Assembly (NCBI RefSeq): GCF_000014065.1
Contig: NC_008044.1
Span: forward strand, 2,565,501 to 2,629,500
Direction of reading: 5' to 3'
DNA length: 64,000 nt
From: Ruegeria sp. TM1040
GTDB lineage: Bacteria; Pseudomonadota; Alphaproteobacteria; Rhodobacterales; Rhodobacteraceae
Shown: positions 9,991-18,714 of the stretch, piece after piece
How the letters are laid out: the number at the start of each line of letters is the position of its first letter
How positions within the stretch are numbered: the first letter of the stretch is position 1
Made by a program: the position numbers and the translations under genes
Notes under the pieces: model-generated
What the model saw: the letters and a program-made list of their open reading frames with translations, nothing else
The model's database searches: none
Told to the model about the DNA's origin: nothing

Positions 9991-10038
9991 GCGAGGCGCT
10001 GCCTCGCGCTCCGAGGTATTTGCGAAAGAGATGAAGAG
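9991..10038. repeat. Dispersed intergenic repeat, copy 1
   Basis: A hairpin GCGAGGC-GCT-GCCTCGC (9991-10007) is followed by CTCCGAGGTATTT and a purine-rich GAAAGAGATGAAGAG tail. The same layout (stem around GGCGCTGCC, then CCGGGATACTT and AGAAGAAAG) recurs at 44838-44899. I remember this kind of element as common between genes in Rhodobacteraceae. Confidence 0.5.
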
Positions 10039-10192
10039 CGGTCACGTCTGGTGTGCTGAACTGCTAACTGACGTGACGATTTGCAAAGAGGCGCGCATTC
10101 TCCAAGCAGGTCAATTCCGCCTCAAGCACGCCCAAAAATGTTGTTTTTCCTCTTGCCACTGAGGGATGTCTCGCTTAGGAACGGCGCACCAC

Positions 10193-10268
10193 AGGGGTAT
10201 AGCTCAGTTGGTAGAGCGACGGTCTCCAAAACCGTAGGTCGCGGGTTCGAACCCTGCTGCCCCTGCCA
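10193..10268 (+). tRNA. tRNA-Trp (CCA anticodon)
   Basis: The full cloverleaf fits: acceptor AGGGGTA (10193-10199) pairs with TGCCCCT (10258-10264), anticodon stem ACGGT/ACCGT with loop CTCCAAA gives anticodon CCA at 10226-10228, and the T arm contains GGTTCGAAC. The discriminator is G, and the 3' CCA is encoded. It lies 275 bp after tuf. Confidence 0.97.
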
Positions 10269-10674
10269 TTAAATCACCCACACTCTGCCGTTTCGCATTC
10301 CGTGCTTTGACGTCTATCGAGCATCCGTGTCGCCGAGCGCGAGCTGCAGCTGAGACTGAATGCGACGCCTCAACGTGTCGCACATGGCGCAGAGCCGGAT
10401 CCCAAATTCCATCGTGCGAGAAGGCCAAGTTCTCGGTGGAGCTGCTTCCCTACTCTAAAGGCTCCAGTTGCACCTTTTTGCTCCTCTGAAGCGCTCTGTG
10501 ACGCTCCATTGCGAAACCACCCAGGCGTTTTTGGGTGGCCTCATGTGAGAAAGAACACCGAACGTATGTCCTATTTCAAAGCGAATACCGTTGGTAAATT
10601 TTGCGATGTGATCGTCGTAGAATTTTTAAAAAAACGCCTTGTTTCTCCGGGCACTGGAACATATACGGGTCAGC
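10269..10674. other. Gene-free stretch between two tRNAs
   Basis: These 406 bp show no convincing reading frame in any frame and no secE-like sequence, the gene often found after a tuf/tRNA-Trp pair. The only structure I note is a weak hairpin, CCACCCA (10517-10523) / TGGGTGG (10532-10538), without a following T-run. The part just before 10675 must contain the tRNA-Ser promoter. Confidence 0.5.
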
Positions 10675-10764
10675 GGAGACGTGGCCGAGTGGTCGAAGGC
10701 GCTCCCCTGCTAAGGGAGTAGGCGGGAAACCGTCTCGAGGGTTCGAATCCCTTCGTCTCCGCCA
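10675..10764 (+). tRNA. tRNA-Ser (GCT anticodon)
   Basis: A 90-nt class II tRNA with a long variable arm. Acceptor GGAGACG (10675-10681) pairs with CGTCTCC (10754-10760). The anticodon stem CTCCC/GGGAG encloses CTGCTAA, with anticodon GCT at 10709-10711. The T loop is GGTTCGAATCC. The 3' CCA is encoded at 10762-10764. Confidence 0.97.
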
Positions 10765-11158
10765 TCTTACACACTTATGTGGCGAGCCAGAGCTCAGAAA
10801 ATTTCTGGAGCTGCAACGGTATGCCCACCAATCACCGTGTTTGTTACGCGCTGCTTCAGTGCACGCTTCCTATAGCCGATCTTGGTTTGAAATTTCGCAA
10901 CTGAAATGGGCATTGAGAGTGCAGGCAATTCATCGCGTGCCCTCCGCTTTGAGGCTGTATCGAACCCAGTATCGCCAACCAGCCGAGCAGCGGCGCGACA
11001 CCAGCGGGACATCGCGCCTCGTGGTACCGCACAAGTGGCCCTGCAGGGTTCGTACAGCGCCTTTCGGACGCGAAGACCAAAGGACGCGGCCGCTGCTTCA
11101 TTGGCGCCAAGATCGGCGCTCGTAGCCTAGCAGATACCCGCAGGAGAAGTCGTCGGTG
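10765..11158. other. Gene-free stretch after tRNA-Ser
   Basis: 394 bp between tRNA-Ser and the convergent acyltransferase. Open frames exist on both strands, but their translations are low-complexity and resemble nothing I know. No clear terminator is visible for either neighbour. I see no supported feature here. Confidence 0.4.
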
Positions 11159-12076
11159 TCAGCGCTTTGAACCGAGGTTCAGAGTATGCTCGCGCAGCCA
11201 TGCCATAAAACCACGCGGGTCGCTGTGCAGGCGCTCCATCTGCGCATCCGTCAAGGGCTCTCCGACAACAGGGGCCTGCGGTTTGTTGCAGGAACGCACG
11301 ATCTCGTGCAGCAGCAGCCCTTGGCGCAGGATAGGTGAGATCTGGCAGGCAATCTGATAGGCGCGAGAGTTTCGGCCCGGGAAGAACATCGGCACAACCT
11401 TTGCGCCAGACCGGCGAATAAGCTGCGCGGTGAACACATTCCATTCGCGCTCCACCGCCGGTCCCCACCAGCTGTCGGAAGACATCACAACACCCGAGGG
11501 AAACAGAGCAACAACCCCCCCATCTTTGAGGTGTGCCATCGCCTTGGCCCGCATCTCCACCATCTTGCGCTGTGCGTCTGGATCGTGCGGGAACGGCACT
11601 GGGATCATGAATGAGGTCGCGGCTTCATCGAGGCCGGTCAGTACCGATCGGGTCAGAATACGATAGTCCAAACGTCGCCGCCCAATAAGATCCGCAAAGA
11701 TCATGCCGTCCACCATGCCATGGGGATGGTTTGCAACCACGACGACCGGGCCGGTTTCAGGGATATTATTGATCTGTTCTTCGGGGGTCTTGAGCTCGAT
11801 GCCCATCACATCGAGGGCCCCACGCCAGAATTTGTTGCCCCGGTAGTCGGCGTTACGGGCCTCGAATTTTGACACCATCCGCAGGATCGTAAACTTGCCT
11901 GTCAACCATTCCAGGGTCCGGATCGCCAAAGACGTCCAGCGGTCGTCAAAGGAGTTCGCATAGGTCAAAGTACGCCGGTCGTAAATCTCGCCGGAACCTC
12001 CCTCCTGGGGGTCTTGCGATGTCATGCCAGAGTTGTTGTCATGCGCGGTGTCAGCCACTTTCACCCGTCCCGTCAT
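11159..12076 (-). CDS. Lysophospholipid acyltransferase family protein
   Basis: PlsC-like acyltransferase of 305 aa. The block NHPHGMVD provides the catalytic His and the downstream Asp of the HX4D-type motif; the acyl-acceptor motif FPSG follows about 85 residues later, then a VVPMFFPG segment. Such proteins acylate lysophospholipids, ornithine lipids or similar acceptors at the inner membrane; the substrate is not clear. Start: ATG at 12074-12076, 19 bp after the HPr stop, with GGAACGG upstream; a longer frame would run into ptsH, and a later ATG at 12025 has no RBS. It is the last gene of the hprK-ptsH cluster. Confidence 0.85.
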   Translation of the reverse strand: MTGRVKVADTAHDNNSGMTSQDPQEGGSGEIYDRRTLTYANSFDDRWTSLAIRTLEWLTGKFTILRMVSKFEARNADYRGNKFWRGALDVMGIELKTPEEQINNIPETGPVVVVANHPHGMVDGMIFADLIGRRRLDYRILTRSVLTGLDEAATSFMIPVPFPHDPDAQRKMVEMRAKAMAHLKDGGVVALFPSGVVMSSDSWWGPAVEREWNVFTAQLIRRSGAKVVPMFFPGRNSRAYQIACQISPILRQGLLLHEIVRSCNKPQAPVVGEPLTDAQMERLHSDPRGFMAWLREHTLNLGSKR

Positions 12077-12095
12077 TTTGGACCGTTCCGCCAGA

Positions 12096-12365
12096 TTAGT
12101 AGCCTTCGCCAAACTTGTCAGCCACCAAGGCTTCGACGGCGGAGGCCAGCGCTTCAGCATCAGGTCCAGAAGTTTCGACGTCAATAGTCGTTCCCTTCGA
12201 CGCTGCCAACATCAAAAGCCCCATGATGCTATCGCCTGACGCAGACATCCCGTCTTTGATGACCTCGGCAGTGGCATCAAAGCCTTCGACCACTTCGACC
12301 AGTTTGGCCGACGCGCGTGCATGCAGACCCTTTTCGTTTACAATCTTGAGCGTTTTTCGAGCCAT
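12096..12365 (-). CDS. ptsH: Phosphocarrier protein HPr
   Basis: The 89-aa HPr has both regulatory sites in canonical positions: His15 in GLHARAS (phosphorylated by enzyme I) and Ser46 in GDSIMGLL (the site of HPr kinase). It lies 3 bp after the EIIA gene on the same strand. With HprK nearby and no sugar-specific EIIBC in the window, this looks like a regulatory rather than a transport PTS (inference from context). Enzyme I is not in the window. Confidence 0.96.
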   Translation of the reverse strand: MARKTLKIVNEKGLHARASAKLVEVVEGFDATAEVIKDGMSASGDSIMGLLMLAASKGTTIDVETSGPDAEALASAVEALVADKFGEGY

Positions 12366-12368
12366 TGA

Positions 12369-12773
12369 TTATGCCACGCCCCCTTCAGGGTTCACATTTT
12401 GAGAATTGATATACTTGCGCCCCGCCTCCATGGCGTGACGCACAGCATCTGCAACCGGCAGATGCCGCGACTTGGCCAGTTTGATCAGCATAGGAAGGTT
12501 GGCACCGTAAAGAATGCGCCGGTTCGCAGGCGCACAGGCCCGCAGGCTGAGGTTTGACGGGCTACCACCAAAGAGGTCCGTCACCACGACCACACCATCC
12601 CCGACATCAACTGAATTGGCGGCAGTGCAGATCTCATCTTGCTTGGCATCGCGGTCGTCTTCAGGGCCGATGGCAATCGCCACCAGCGCAGGCTGACGCC
12701 CGACAACATGTTCAACGGCAGCCAGGTATTCTTTGGCCAATCCGCCGTGTGCGACGATCACGATCCCGATCAA
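12369..12773 (-). CDS. PTS EIIA component, mannose family
   Basis: The protein (134 aa) starts MIGIVIVAHGGLAKEYLAA; His9 in VAHG is the expected phosphorylation site of the EIIA(Man) fold. VVVVTDLFGGSPSN is the second family signature. No EIIB, EIIC or EIID partner is nearby, as in the orphan EIIA(Man) linked to HPr in many alphaproteobacteria. The gene sits between rapZ (9-bp gap) and ptsH (3-bp gap), so the three form one transcript. Confidence 0.93.
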   Translation of the reverse strand: MIGIVIVAHGGLAKEYLAAVEHVVGRQPALVAIAIGPEDDRDAKQDEICTAANSVDVGDGVVVVTDLFGGSPSNLSLRACAPANRRILYGANLPMLIKLAKSRHLPVADAVRHAMEAGRKYINSQNVNPEGGVA

Positions 12774-12782
12774 GGATTTCTC

Positions 12783-13694
12783 TCACTTCAATTGCTGGCC
12801 AGGCAGCTCGCGGTGCCTAATTGACACCTGCTGCCCCTCGCGCGCAAGGGCCTTTGCCAGTGTTTCTGCCAAGGTGACGGAACGGTGTTGCCCCCCGGTG
12901 CAGCCAAAGGCGATGGAAAAATGCGATTTGCCCTCCTCGCGATAGGCAGGAAGCAACGACAAGGTAAGGTCCAGCACGCGATCAAAAAAGCCCTGAAAGC
13001 GCGCATCAGACATCACATAGTCCTGAACTTCCTGGTCACGCCCATCATGGACCCGCAAGGCCGGCTCCCAGTAGGGGTTCGACAGAAATCGGCAGTCAAA
13101 CACCATATCGACGTTGCGGGGGATCCCACGTTTGTAGGAGAAACTGTGCAAGGACACCGCAAGCCTGCGCCCGCTTGGGGCAAAGAGACGTTCCACCTCG
13201 GCCCGCAATTGATGCACGTTGAGATCCGACGTGTCGATGACCACATCGGAACGCTCCTTCACAGGCTGCATCAGATCAAGTTCACGGCTCACCCCCAGTT
13301 CTGGGCTTTCTGCGGGGGAAAGCGGGTGGCGACGGCGGGTTTCGGAGAACCGGCGCAGCAGGATTTCGGCATCCGCGTCGAGATAGAGCACCGTCGTCTT
13401 CAAACCGCGTCGCGCCTTTAGCATGTCGATCATGTCGACCATGGCCTCGGTCGAGAAATCCCTGTTGCGCGGATCGAGTCCCAGAACAAGCGCGCGATCC
13501 GCACCGCCTGCTGCAACCAGTGCGGGGACAAGACGCAGAGGCAAATTGTCGATGGCCTCAAAATCCAAGTCTTCGAGTACGTTGATTGCAGTGGTGCGCC
13601 CCGCCCCCGAGGGACCGGTGACCAACACCAGTGGCGGCTCGGTTACCGCACCAGTCTCAGAGTTTGGGCTCTGTTTCGGGGTCAAGTGCTCCAC
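12783..13694 (-). CDS. rapZ: RNase adapter / nucleotide-binding protein RapZ
   Basis: RapZ (YvcJ) family, 303 aa. An N-terminal P-loop GPSGAGRT (27-34) has Arg where the classical Walker A has Lys. The C-terminal domain has the family signature FGCTGGQHRSV near residues 268-278. In E. coli RapZ controls GlmS through small RNAs; in alphaproteobacteria its role is less clear and its place beside hprK suggests PTS signalling. The open frame begins at GTG 13694 and overlaps hprK by 38 bp; a TTG at 13685 with AAAGG 8 nt upstream is an equally good start. Confidence 0.92.
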   Translation of the reverse strand: MEHLTPKQSPNSETGAVTEPPLVLVTGPSGAGRTTAINVLEDLDFEAIDNLPLRLVPALVAAGGADRALVLGLDPRNRDFSTEAMVDMIDMLKARRGLKTTVLYLDADAEILLRRFSETRRRHPLSPAESPELGVSRELDLMQPVKERSDVVIDTSDLNVHQLRAEVERLFAPSGRRLAVSLHSFSYKRGIPRNVDMVFDCRFLSNPYWEPALRVHDGRDQEVQDYVMSDARFQGFFDRVLDLTLSLLPAYREEGKSHFSIAFGCTGGQHRSVTLAETLAKALAREGQQVSIRHRELPGQQLK

Positions 13695-14118
13695 CTTTCA
13701 CATATTGGATCAAAGCTGCCGGAAAATGCGCGCCGTCGATTCGGTTCACCTTGGGCAATGAAATTCCCAACACCTCTTCCTTTAGGTGGCGCGGCAGACG
13801 GTCGGTTTCAAGTTGACCCAAGTCGACCACGACGCAAAGTCGCACCTGCGCCAGCGTCTCAGCGCGGAGAAGCCCCACACCGCGCGCCTCAATGAGGCCT
13901 GAGATCGTTTCGGGCGCACGCGCGCGCAAAACCGCGCCGTCCCTAAAGACCTCGGTCTTATCGTCGGCCACTAGGATCGCACCACGTGCCATCAGTTCCA
14001 AAGCAAGCGCCGATTTACCGCTCCCGGAGGGGCCACAGAGCAAAACGCCGCGCTCATCGAGCGCGACGCAACTGGCGTGCAATAAAATGACGTCGAGGTC
14101 GGGCGACGCGGTATTCAC
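13657..14118 (-). CDS. hprK: HPr kinase/phosphorylase (short form)
   Basis: This bifunctional enzyme phosphorylates and dephosphorylates Ser46 of HPr. The protein of about 153 aa lacks the N-terminal domain of Gram-positive HprK and consists of the catalytic domain only: Walker A GPSGSGKS (29-36), VADDKTEV, and the HprK signature with IEARGVGLL. This short form is usual in alphaproteobacteria. Start: GTG at 14116-14118, 4 bp after the chvG stop; a TTG at 14145 would overlap chvG. The cognate HPr, with Ser46, lies 1.3 kb downstream. Confidence 0.9.
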   Translation of the reverse strand: MNTASPDLDVILLHASCVALDERGVLLCGPSGSGKSALALELMARGAILVADDKTEVFRDGAVLRARAPETISGLIEARGVGLLRAETLAQVRLCVVVDLGQLETDRLPRHLKEEVLGISLPKVNRIDGAHFPAALIQYVKGGALDPETEPKL

Positions 14119-14122
14119 CCGC

Positions 14123-15856
14123 TCAGACCGGCAGACCGACCACAAAACGAGCTCCGAGCGGCTCGGAGGTCAGATCCGCCTCGGTGGGGCGAATGTTCTC
14201 CGCCCAGATCACGCCGCCATGCGCCTCAACAATCTGCTTGGAAATCGCAAGCCCAAGGCCGGAATTGTTGCCAAAATGCTCTTCGGGGCGCTGAGAATAG
14301 AAGCGCTTGAAGACCTTGGACAATGCCTGCTCTGGAATGCCGGGGCCGGTGTCTTCGACCACGATCAGGACACGATTGTCCCGCCGCCGCGCCCAGACAC
14401 GGATCGCATCGCCCTCTTCGCAGAACGAAATTGCGTTGGTGATCAGATTGACAAAAACCTGCGCCAAACGGGCCTCGAGACCCCGGATCAAGATCGGCTC
14501 ATTCGGCAGCTCGGTGATGTAATCGATTCCCTTGCCGCGGGCGTCTTCGCCCAAATACTGGTTGAGATTGCCGAGCATCTTGAGAAGGTCAAAGTCTTCT
14601 TCGTCCTCTTTCACCAGCTCTGCATCCAACCGGGACGCATTGGAAATGTCGCTCACCAACCGATCGAGACGGCGCACATCATGTTCAATCACTTCCATCA
14701 GCTTCTCCCGTTGGTCTTCTCGGTGAACCATCCGGAGCGTGCCGACCGCAGACTGCAAACTGGCCAGAGGATTCTTGATCTCATGTGCCACATCAGCTGC
14801 AAATTGTTCGTTACTATCGATACGATTATAGAGCGCTTTGACCATTCCACGCAGGGCGCGGCTCAGGCGGCCGATCTCATCCGGGCGCGCCGAGAGGTCC
14901 GGAATGCGAATGCGTCCCGGTTTGACCTTGTCGTTGTCGCGGTCCTTGCCGAGCTCTGCCGCCTCGGCCAGATCGGCAAGGGGGTTGGCGATCGTGGAAG
15001 CCAGCACGAGGCTCAACCCGATAGAGACCAGGAGGGCGACGATGAACATCTGCAATACCCGCTCACGTTCGATGCGGACGAGACGGTCGATTTCGCCAGT
15101 TGCCGAAGTCATCAACAGAACGCCCGTTGCCTGGCCCTGCTGCAAAATCGGATTGGTCGCGGCGTAAACGGTTCCGCCTGCACTGTCGGGCACCGCCCCC
15201 ACCTGTGTTCCATCGCTGAGCGCACGCTGAATGAGAGACAAAAGCTGGGGTTCGGTCAGGTCGATCTCGGCCACGACGTTTTCCGGCGCGCTTTCGCCGC
15301 CCACCGCAGACCAGATCGCCTTGAGCGTGTCAGTGATCAGGGTGCGCCCGCCCTCATTGTCGTTGAGCCGATTGAGCGCATCCGCACGCATGACGCCTTT
15401 TTGCTGGTCCAACAGGGTCAGCGACGTATCAAACACAAAAATTTCAACGCCGCCACGCAACGAAATATTATCGAGCGTGCGCGAAATATCCTCCGCGCTG
15501 GGTGTGACACCAGCCTCGCCCCCCTCAAAAAGCTGCACCTCAAGTACATCCGTAGCCAGCATCGCCTCGGATACCAATGTGCCAAGCCGCTGGTATACAA
15601 GGCTCTGCCGCGCGGAGTTCAAATAGAGGATCCCCGACACAAGGATGATCAGTGCAATCAGGTTGAAGGTGATGATTTTACGCGCCAGCGGAGAACCGCG
15701 CAGCGAAAACCAGCCACGCCGCGCCCGTTTGGCCCGCATTTCGCGCCCGACCGTCTGCTCTGGTGCGACCCAATCGTCACCCAGCACCAGATCCCCGTCC
15801 CGGCGTGAATCCCGGCCCGTCTGCCGGTGTGTATCGGTCATGCTACTATCGCGCAT
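14123..15856 (-). CDS. chvG: Sensor histidine kinase ChvG
   Basis: Membrane sensor of the ChvG/ChvI (BvrS/BvrR, ExoS) system, 577 aa. A cytoplasmic N-terminus precedes TM1 (about 60-80); a periplasmic sensor domain (about 82-265) is followed by TM2 (about 268-290), HAMP, the H-box DVAHEIKNP with His358, an N-box near residue 460 and the ATP lid (DTGPGIP, GLGLAISKQIV). In rhizobia it responds to acid and envelope stress. GGAG lies about 10 nt before the first ATG; an ATG 15 bp later is possible. It follows chvI after a hairpin and precedes hprK. Confidence 0.93.
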   Translation of the reverse strand: MRDSSMTDTHRQTGRDSRRDGDLVLGDDWVAPEQTVGREMRAKRARRGWFSLRGSPLARKIITFNLIALIILVSGILYLNSARQSLVYQRLGTLVSEAMLATDVLEVQLFEGGEAGVTPSAEDISRTLDNISLRGGVEIFVFDTSLTLLDQQKGVMRADALNRLNDNEGGRTLITDTLKAIWSAVGGESAPENVVAEIDLTEPQLLSLIQRALSDGTQVGAVPDSAGGTVYAATNPILQQGQATGVLLMTSATGEIDRLVRIERERVLQMFIVALLVSIGLSLVLASTIANPLADLAEAAELGKDRDNDKVKPGRIRIPDLSARPDEIGRLSRALRGMVKALYNRIDSNEQFAADVAHEIKNPLASLQSAVGTLRMVHREDQREKLMEVIEHDVRRLDRLVSDISNASRLDAELVKEDEEDFDLLKMLGNLNQYLGEDARGKGIDYITELPNEPILIRGLEARLAQVFVNLITNAISFCEEGDAIRVWARRRDNRVLIVVEDTGPGIPEQALSKVFKRFYSQRPEEHFGNNSGLGLAISKQIVEAHGGVIWAENIRPTEADLTSEPLGARFVVGLPV

Positions 15857-15874
15857 GCACGCATGTCTCCGCCA

Positions 15875-15897
15875 AAGACCCCGAAAGTCGGGGTCTT
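15875..15897 (-). terminator. Hairpin at chvI stop / before chvG
   Basis: A perfect 10-bp stem (15875-15884 with 15888-15897) and a 3-nt loop covers the last base pair positions of the chvI TAA codon. Read on the minus strand it ends in CUUU but then GGCGGAG, the probable chvG ribosome-binding site. It may act as a partial terminator or mRNA-stability element that sets the ChvI:ChvG ratio. Confidence 0.6.
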
Positions 15898-16597
15898 ATT
15901 CTTCATTGTAGCGGTAGCCGATCCCATAGAGGGTCTCGATCGCTGCGAAATCCGCATCGGCGCTGCGCATCTTTTTGCGCAGGCGCTTGATATGACTGTC
16001 GATAGTCCGGTCATCCACATAGACCTGATCATCGTAGGCCACATCCATCAGCTGGTCGCGGCTTTTGACAAATCCGGGGCGTTGCGCCAGCGCTTGCAAC
16101 AGCAGGAATTCCGTCACGGTCAGCGAAACATCCTGCCCCTTCCAGCTCACGGCGTGGCGCAGCGGGTCCATCCGCAGATGGCCGCGTTCCATCACCTTGG
16201 TTTCCGGCGCGGTGCCCACCTCATCGGTGGCGACAGCTTCCTGTCGGCGCAGAAGGGCGCGAATACGCTCAACCAGGAGACGCTGAGAGAACGGTTTTTT
16301 GACGTAATCATCGGCGCCCATGCGCAGACCCAGAACCTCGTCGATCTCGTCATCCTTGGAAGTGAGAAAGATCACCGGCATCTGGGTTTTCTGGCGCAGG
16401 CGCTGCAACAGATCCATGCCATCCATGCGCGGCATCTTGATATCGAGAACGGCCATATCCGGCAGTTTCTTGTTGAAGGCGTCCAGTGCCGCCTGCCCGT
16501 CATTATAGGTTTCGACTTCGAACCCTTCGGCCTCCAGTGTCATCGACACCGAGGTCAGGATGTTCCTGTCGTCATCGACCAAAGCAATCTTTGACAT
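15896..16597 (-). CDS. chvI: Response regulator ChvI
   Basis: OmpR/PhoB-type regulator, 233 aa. The receiver domain has the acidic pocket DDD (8-10), phospho-acceptor Asp52 in VLDIKMP, Thr/Ser in LTSKDD and Lys in KKPF. The C-terminal winged helix (about 135-230) contains [17 protein letters not shown]. It is phosphorylated by ChvG. It is transcribed divergently from pckA; in Agrobacterium pckA expression depends on ChvG/ChvI, so the shared 398-bp region is a likely binding region for ChvI here too (inference). Confidence 0.94.
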   Translation of the reverse strand: MSKIALVDDDRNILTSVSMTLEAEGFEVETYNDGQAALDAFNKKLPDMAVLDIKMPRMDGMDLLQRLRQKTQMPVIFLTSKDDEIDEVLGLRMGADDYVKKPFSQRLLVERIRALLRRQEAVATDEVGTAPETKVMERGHLRMDPLRHAVSWKGQDVSLTVTEFLLLQALAQRPGFVKSRDQLMDVAYDDQVYVDDRTIDSHIKRLRKKMRSADADFAAIETLYGIGYRYNEE

Positions 16598-16995
16598 CGG
16601 ATTTGCCCTTATCTGCTCATTATTCGTTTATTTTATGCCCTTTGTCGCTTGGAAGGCGCCTCGAATCAATCCCTGATTAACGAATCAGGCGAAACTTTGG
16701 CGCCTATTGACGCAAAAATACCTTATCATCTGTTAAAGAGCGTCGCGTGAAACATCGCGAGCGGCTCCGTGAAACACCCCTGTTCACTATGGGAAACTTT
16801 TGGTGGCGCTAAAGGTTTGCTTGGTTGCGCTAACGACCTGAAACCCTCCTGTTCATCCTGCAAAACCTCGTGTTAAGACCGCCTCATGAGTGCGATTATT
16901 GCGCTCCGGCGCCCTATGGCGCAGCCTTTGATCTATGCGGTCCCTGTCACAGCTCCATTGCATCATGCAGGGCCGACACCAGGAGAGACAACAAG
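16598..16995. promoter_or_regulatory. Repeat-rich divergent promoter region chvI / pckA
   Basis: This region of 398 bp holds both promoters. CGTGAAACA occurs at 16746-16754 and 16768-16776 (22-bp period). TGGTGGCGCTAA (16801-16812) recurs as TGGTTGCGCTAA (16822-16833; 21-bp period). CCTGTTCA occurs at 16779-16786 and 16848-16855. TGAAAC appears three times (16748, 16770, 16839). Spacings of two helical turns suggest a dimeric or cooperative binder. AGGAGAG at 16981-16987 is the pckA ribosome-binding site. Confidence 0.55.
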
Positions 16996-18594
16996 ATGAC
17001 ATCTGGACGGGTAAACCCGAACTTCCGCCTCGAGGATCAGGGAATAGAGGGTCTGGGCAATGTCTATTATAACCTCATGGAACCGGCCCTTGTTCAAGAA
17101 GCGCTCAGCCGTGGCGAAGGCAACCTTGGAAAAGGGGGCGCTTTCCTCGTCACCACCGGCAAGTTCACGGGTCGCTCCCCCAAGGACAAACATGTGGTGA
17201 AGACGGCCTCTGTTGCCGATACGATCTGGTGGGAAAACAACGCCGAAATGAGCCCCGAGGGCTTTGACGCGCTTTATGCGGACATGGTCGAGCACATGAA
17301 AGGCCGCGACTATTTCGTGCAGGATCTCGTCGGGGGCGCGGACCCCGTGCACGCGATCAATGTGCGCATGGTCACCGAGCTGGCGTGGCACAACCTCTTT
17401 ATCCGCCACCTGCTGCGTCGCCCCGACCGCGAAGATCTGGATGACTTCATCGCCGATTTCACCATCATCAACTGCCCCTCTTTCCAGGCAGACCCCAATA
17501 AGCACAACTGCCGATCCGAAACCGTGATTGCGCTGAACTTCGATCGCAAGATGATCCTGATCGGCGGCACCGAGTATGCGGGTGAGAACAAGAAATCCGT
17601 CTTCACCCTTCTGAACTACCTGCTCCCCGAAAAGGGCATCATGCCGATGCACTGCTCGGCCAACCATGCCAAGGGCAACCCGGTCGACACCGCCGTGTTC
17701 TTCGGCCTGTCAGGCACCGGCAAAACCACGCTTTCGGCAGACCCGGACCGCGTGCTGATCGGCGATGATGAGCATGGCTGGGCGTCCAACGGCACCTTCA
17801 ACTTTGAGGGCGGCTGTTACGCGAAGACGATCAACCTCAACCCCGAGGCGGAGCCTGAGATTTACGCCACGACCGAGAAATTCGGCACCGTGATCGAGAA
17901 CATGACCTTCGATCCGGAGACTTTTGATCTCAACTTCGATGATGACAGCCTGACGGCCAACATGCGCTGCGCCTACCCGCTGCATTATATCTCGAATGCA
18001 TCTGCTTCGGCGCGTGGCGGACATCCCAAGAACATCATCATGCTCACCTGTGATGCCTTTGGCGTGCTGCCTCCGATTGCCCGTCTGACGCCGGCCCAGG
18101 CGATGTACCACTTCCTCTCCGGCTTCACTTCCAAGGTCGCCGGGACCGAGCGTGGCGTCACCGAGCCGGAGCCCACGTTCTCCACCTGCTTTGGCGCGCC
18201 CTTCATGCCGCGTCGCCCCGAGGTCTATGGCAACCTCCTGCGCGAAAAGATCGCGGCCCATGGTGCAACCTGCTGGCTGGTGAACACCGGCTGGACCGGC
18301 GGCGCCTATGGCACGGGTTCCCGCATGCCGATCAAAGCGACCCGTGCGCTTTTGACTGCTGCGCTTGATGGCTCGCTGGCAAATGCAGAGTTCCGCAAAG
18401 ATCCGAACTTTGGCTTTGACGTGCCAGTCGCTGCTCCCGGCGTTGCCGAAGTGCTGCTCGACCCGCGCCGCACATGGGACGACAAAGCCGCCTATGACGC
18501 GCAGGCCGAGAAGCTGGTGCAGATGTTCTCTGACAACTTCGAACAGTACCTGCCCTACATCGATGAGGACGTGAAAGCAGCCGCCATCTGCTGA
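16996..18594 (+). CDS. pckA: Phosphoenolpyruvate carboxykinase (ATP)
   Basis: Converts oxaloacetate and ATP to PEP, CO2 and ADP, the entry step of gluconeogenesis from C4 acids. The product of 532 aa has [12 protein letters not shown] (54-65), the kinase-1a P-loop GLSGTGKT (237-244) and the metal site DDEHGW shortly after, all as in the ATP-dependent family. Start: ATG at 16996 with AGGAGAG 8 nt upstream; the frame continues 126 bp further up but without family sequence. It is monocistronic with a terminator at 18618. Divergence from chvI suggests control by ChvGI. Confidence 0.97.
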   Translation: MTSGRVNPNFRLEDQGIEGLGNVYYNLMEPALVQEALSRGEGNLGKGGAFLVTTGKFTGRSPKDKHVVKTASVADTIWWENNAEMSPEGFDALYADMVEHMKGRDYFVQDLVGGADPVHAINVRMVTELAWHNLFIRHLLRRPDREDLDDFIADFTIINCPSFQADPNKHNCRSETVIALNFDRKMILIGGTEYAGENKKSVFTLLNYLLPEKGIMPMHCSANHAKGNPVDTAVFFGLSGTGKTTLSADPDRVLIGDDEHGWASNGTFNFEGGCYAKTINLNPEAEPEIYATTEKFGTVIENMTFDPETFDLNFDDDSLTANMRCAYPLHYISNASASARGGHPKNIIMLTCDAFGVLPPIARLTPAQAMYHFLSGFTSKVAGTERGVTEPEPTFSTCFGAPFMPRRPEVYGNLLREKIAAHGATCWLVNTGWTGGAYGTGSRMPIKATRALLTAALDGSLANAEFRKDPNFGFDVPVAAPGVAEVLLDPRRTWDDKAAYDAQAEKLVQMFSDNFEQYLPYIDEDVKAAAIC

Positions 18595-18617
18595 TCGACG
18601 CTTCCCGCAAAAAATAC

Positions 18618-18653
18618 AAAGCCCTCTCCGTTCAATCCGGAGGGGGCTTTTTT
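18618..18653 (+). terminator. Intrinsic terminator of pckA
   Basis: Stem AAAGCCCTCTCCG (18618-18630) pairs with CGGAGGGGGCTTT (one G-T wobble) and is followed by T-rich sequence to 18653. Confidence 0.9.
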
Positions 18654-18714
18654 GTGTTCCGCGATAAGGGGGCGGCAGGGCTTAGCCCCGCAAGGGCGCG
18701 TTCCACCCTTTGGC

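Noticed and set aside
10269-10674. Possible secE or small membrane gene after tRNA-Trp
   Set aside because: No frame encodes a single TM helix with the SecE pattern (EVAKVTWP-like); nothing supported.
13892-15808. 638-codon plus-strand frame antisense to hprK/chvG
   Set aside because: ChvG and HprK motifs on the minus strand are complete; the antisense product is His/Arg/Gln-rich without domains.
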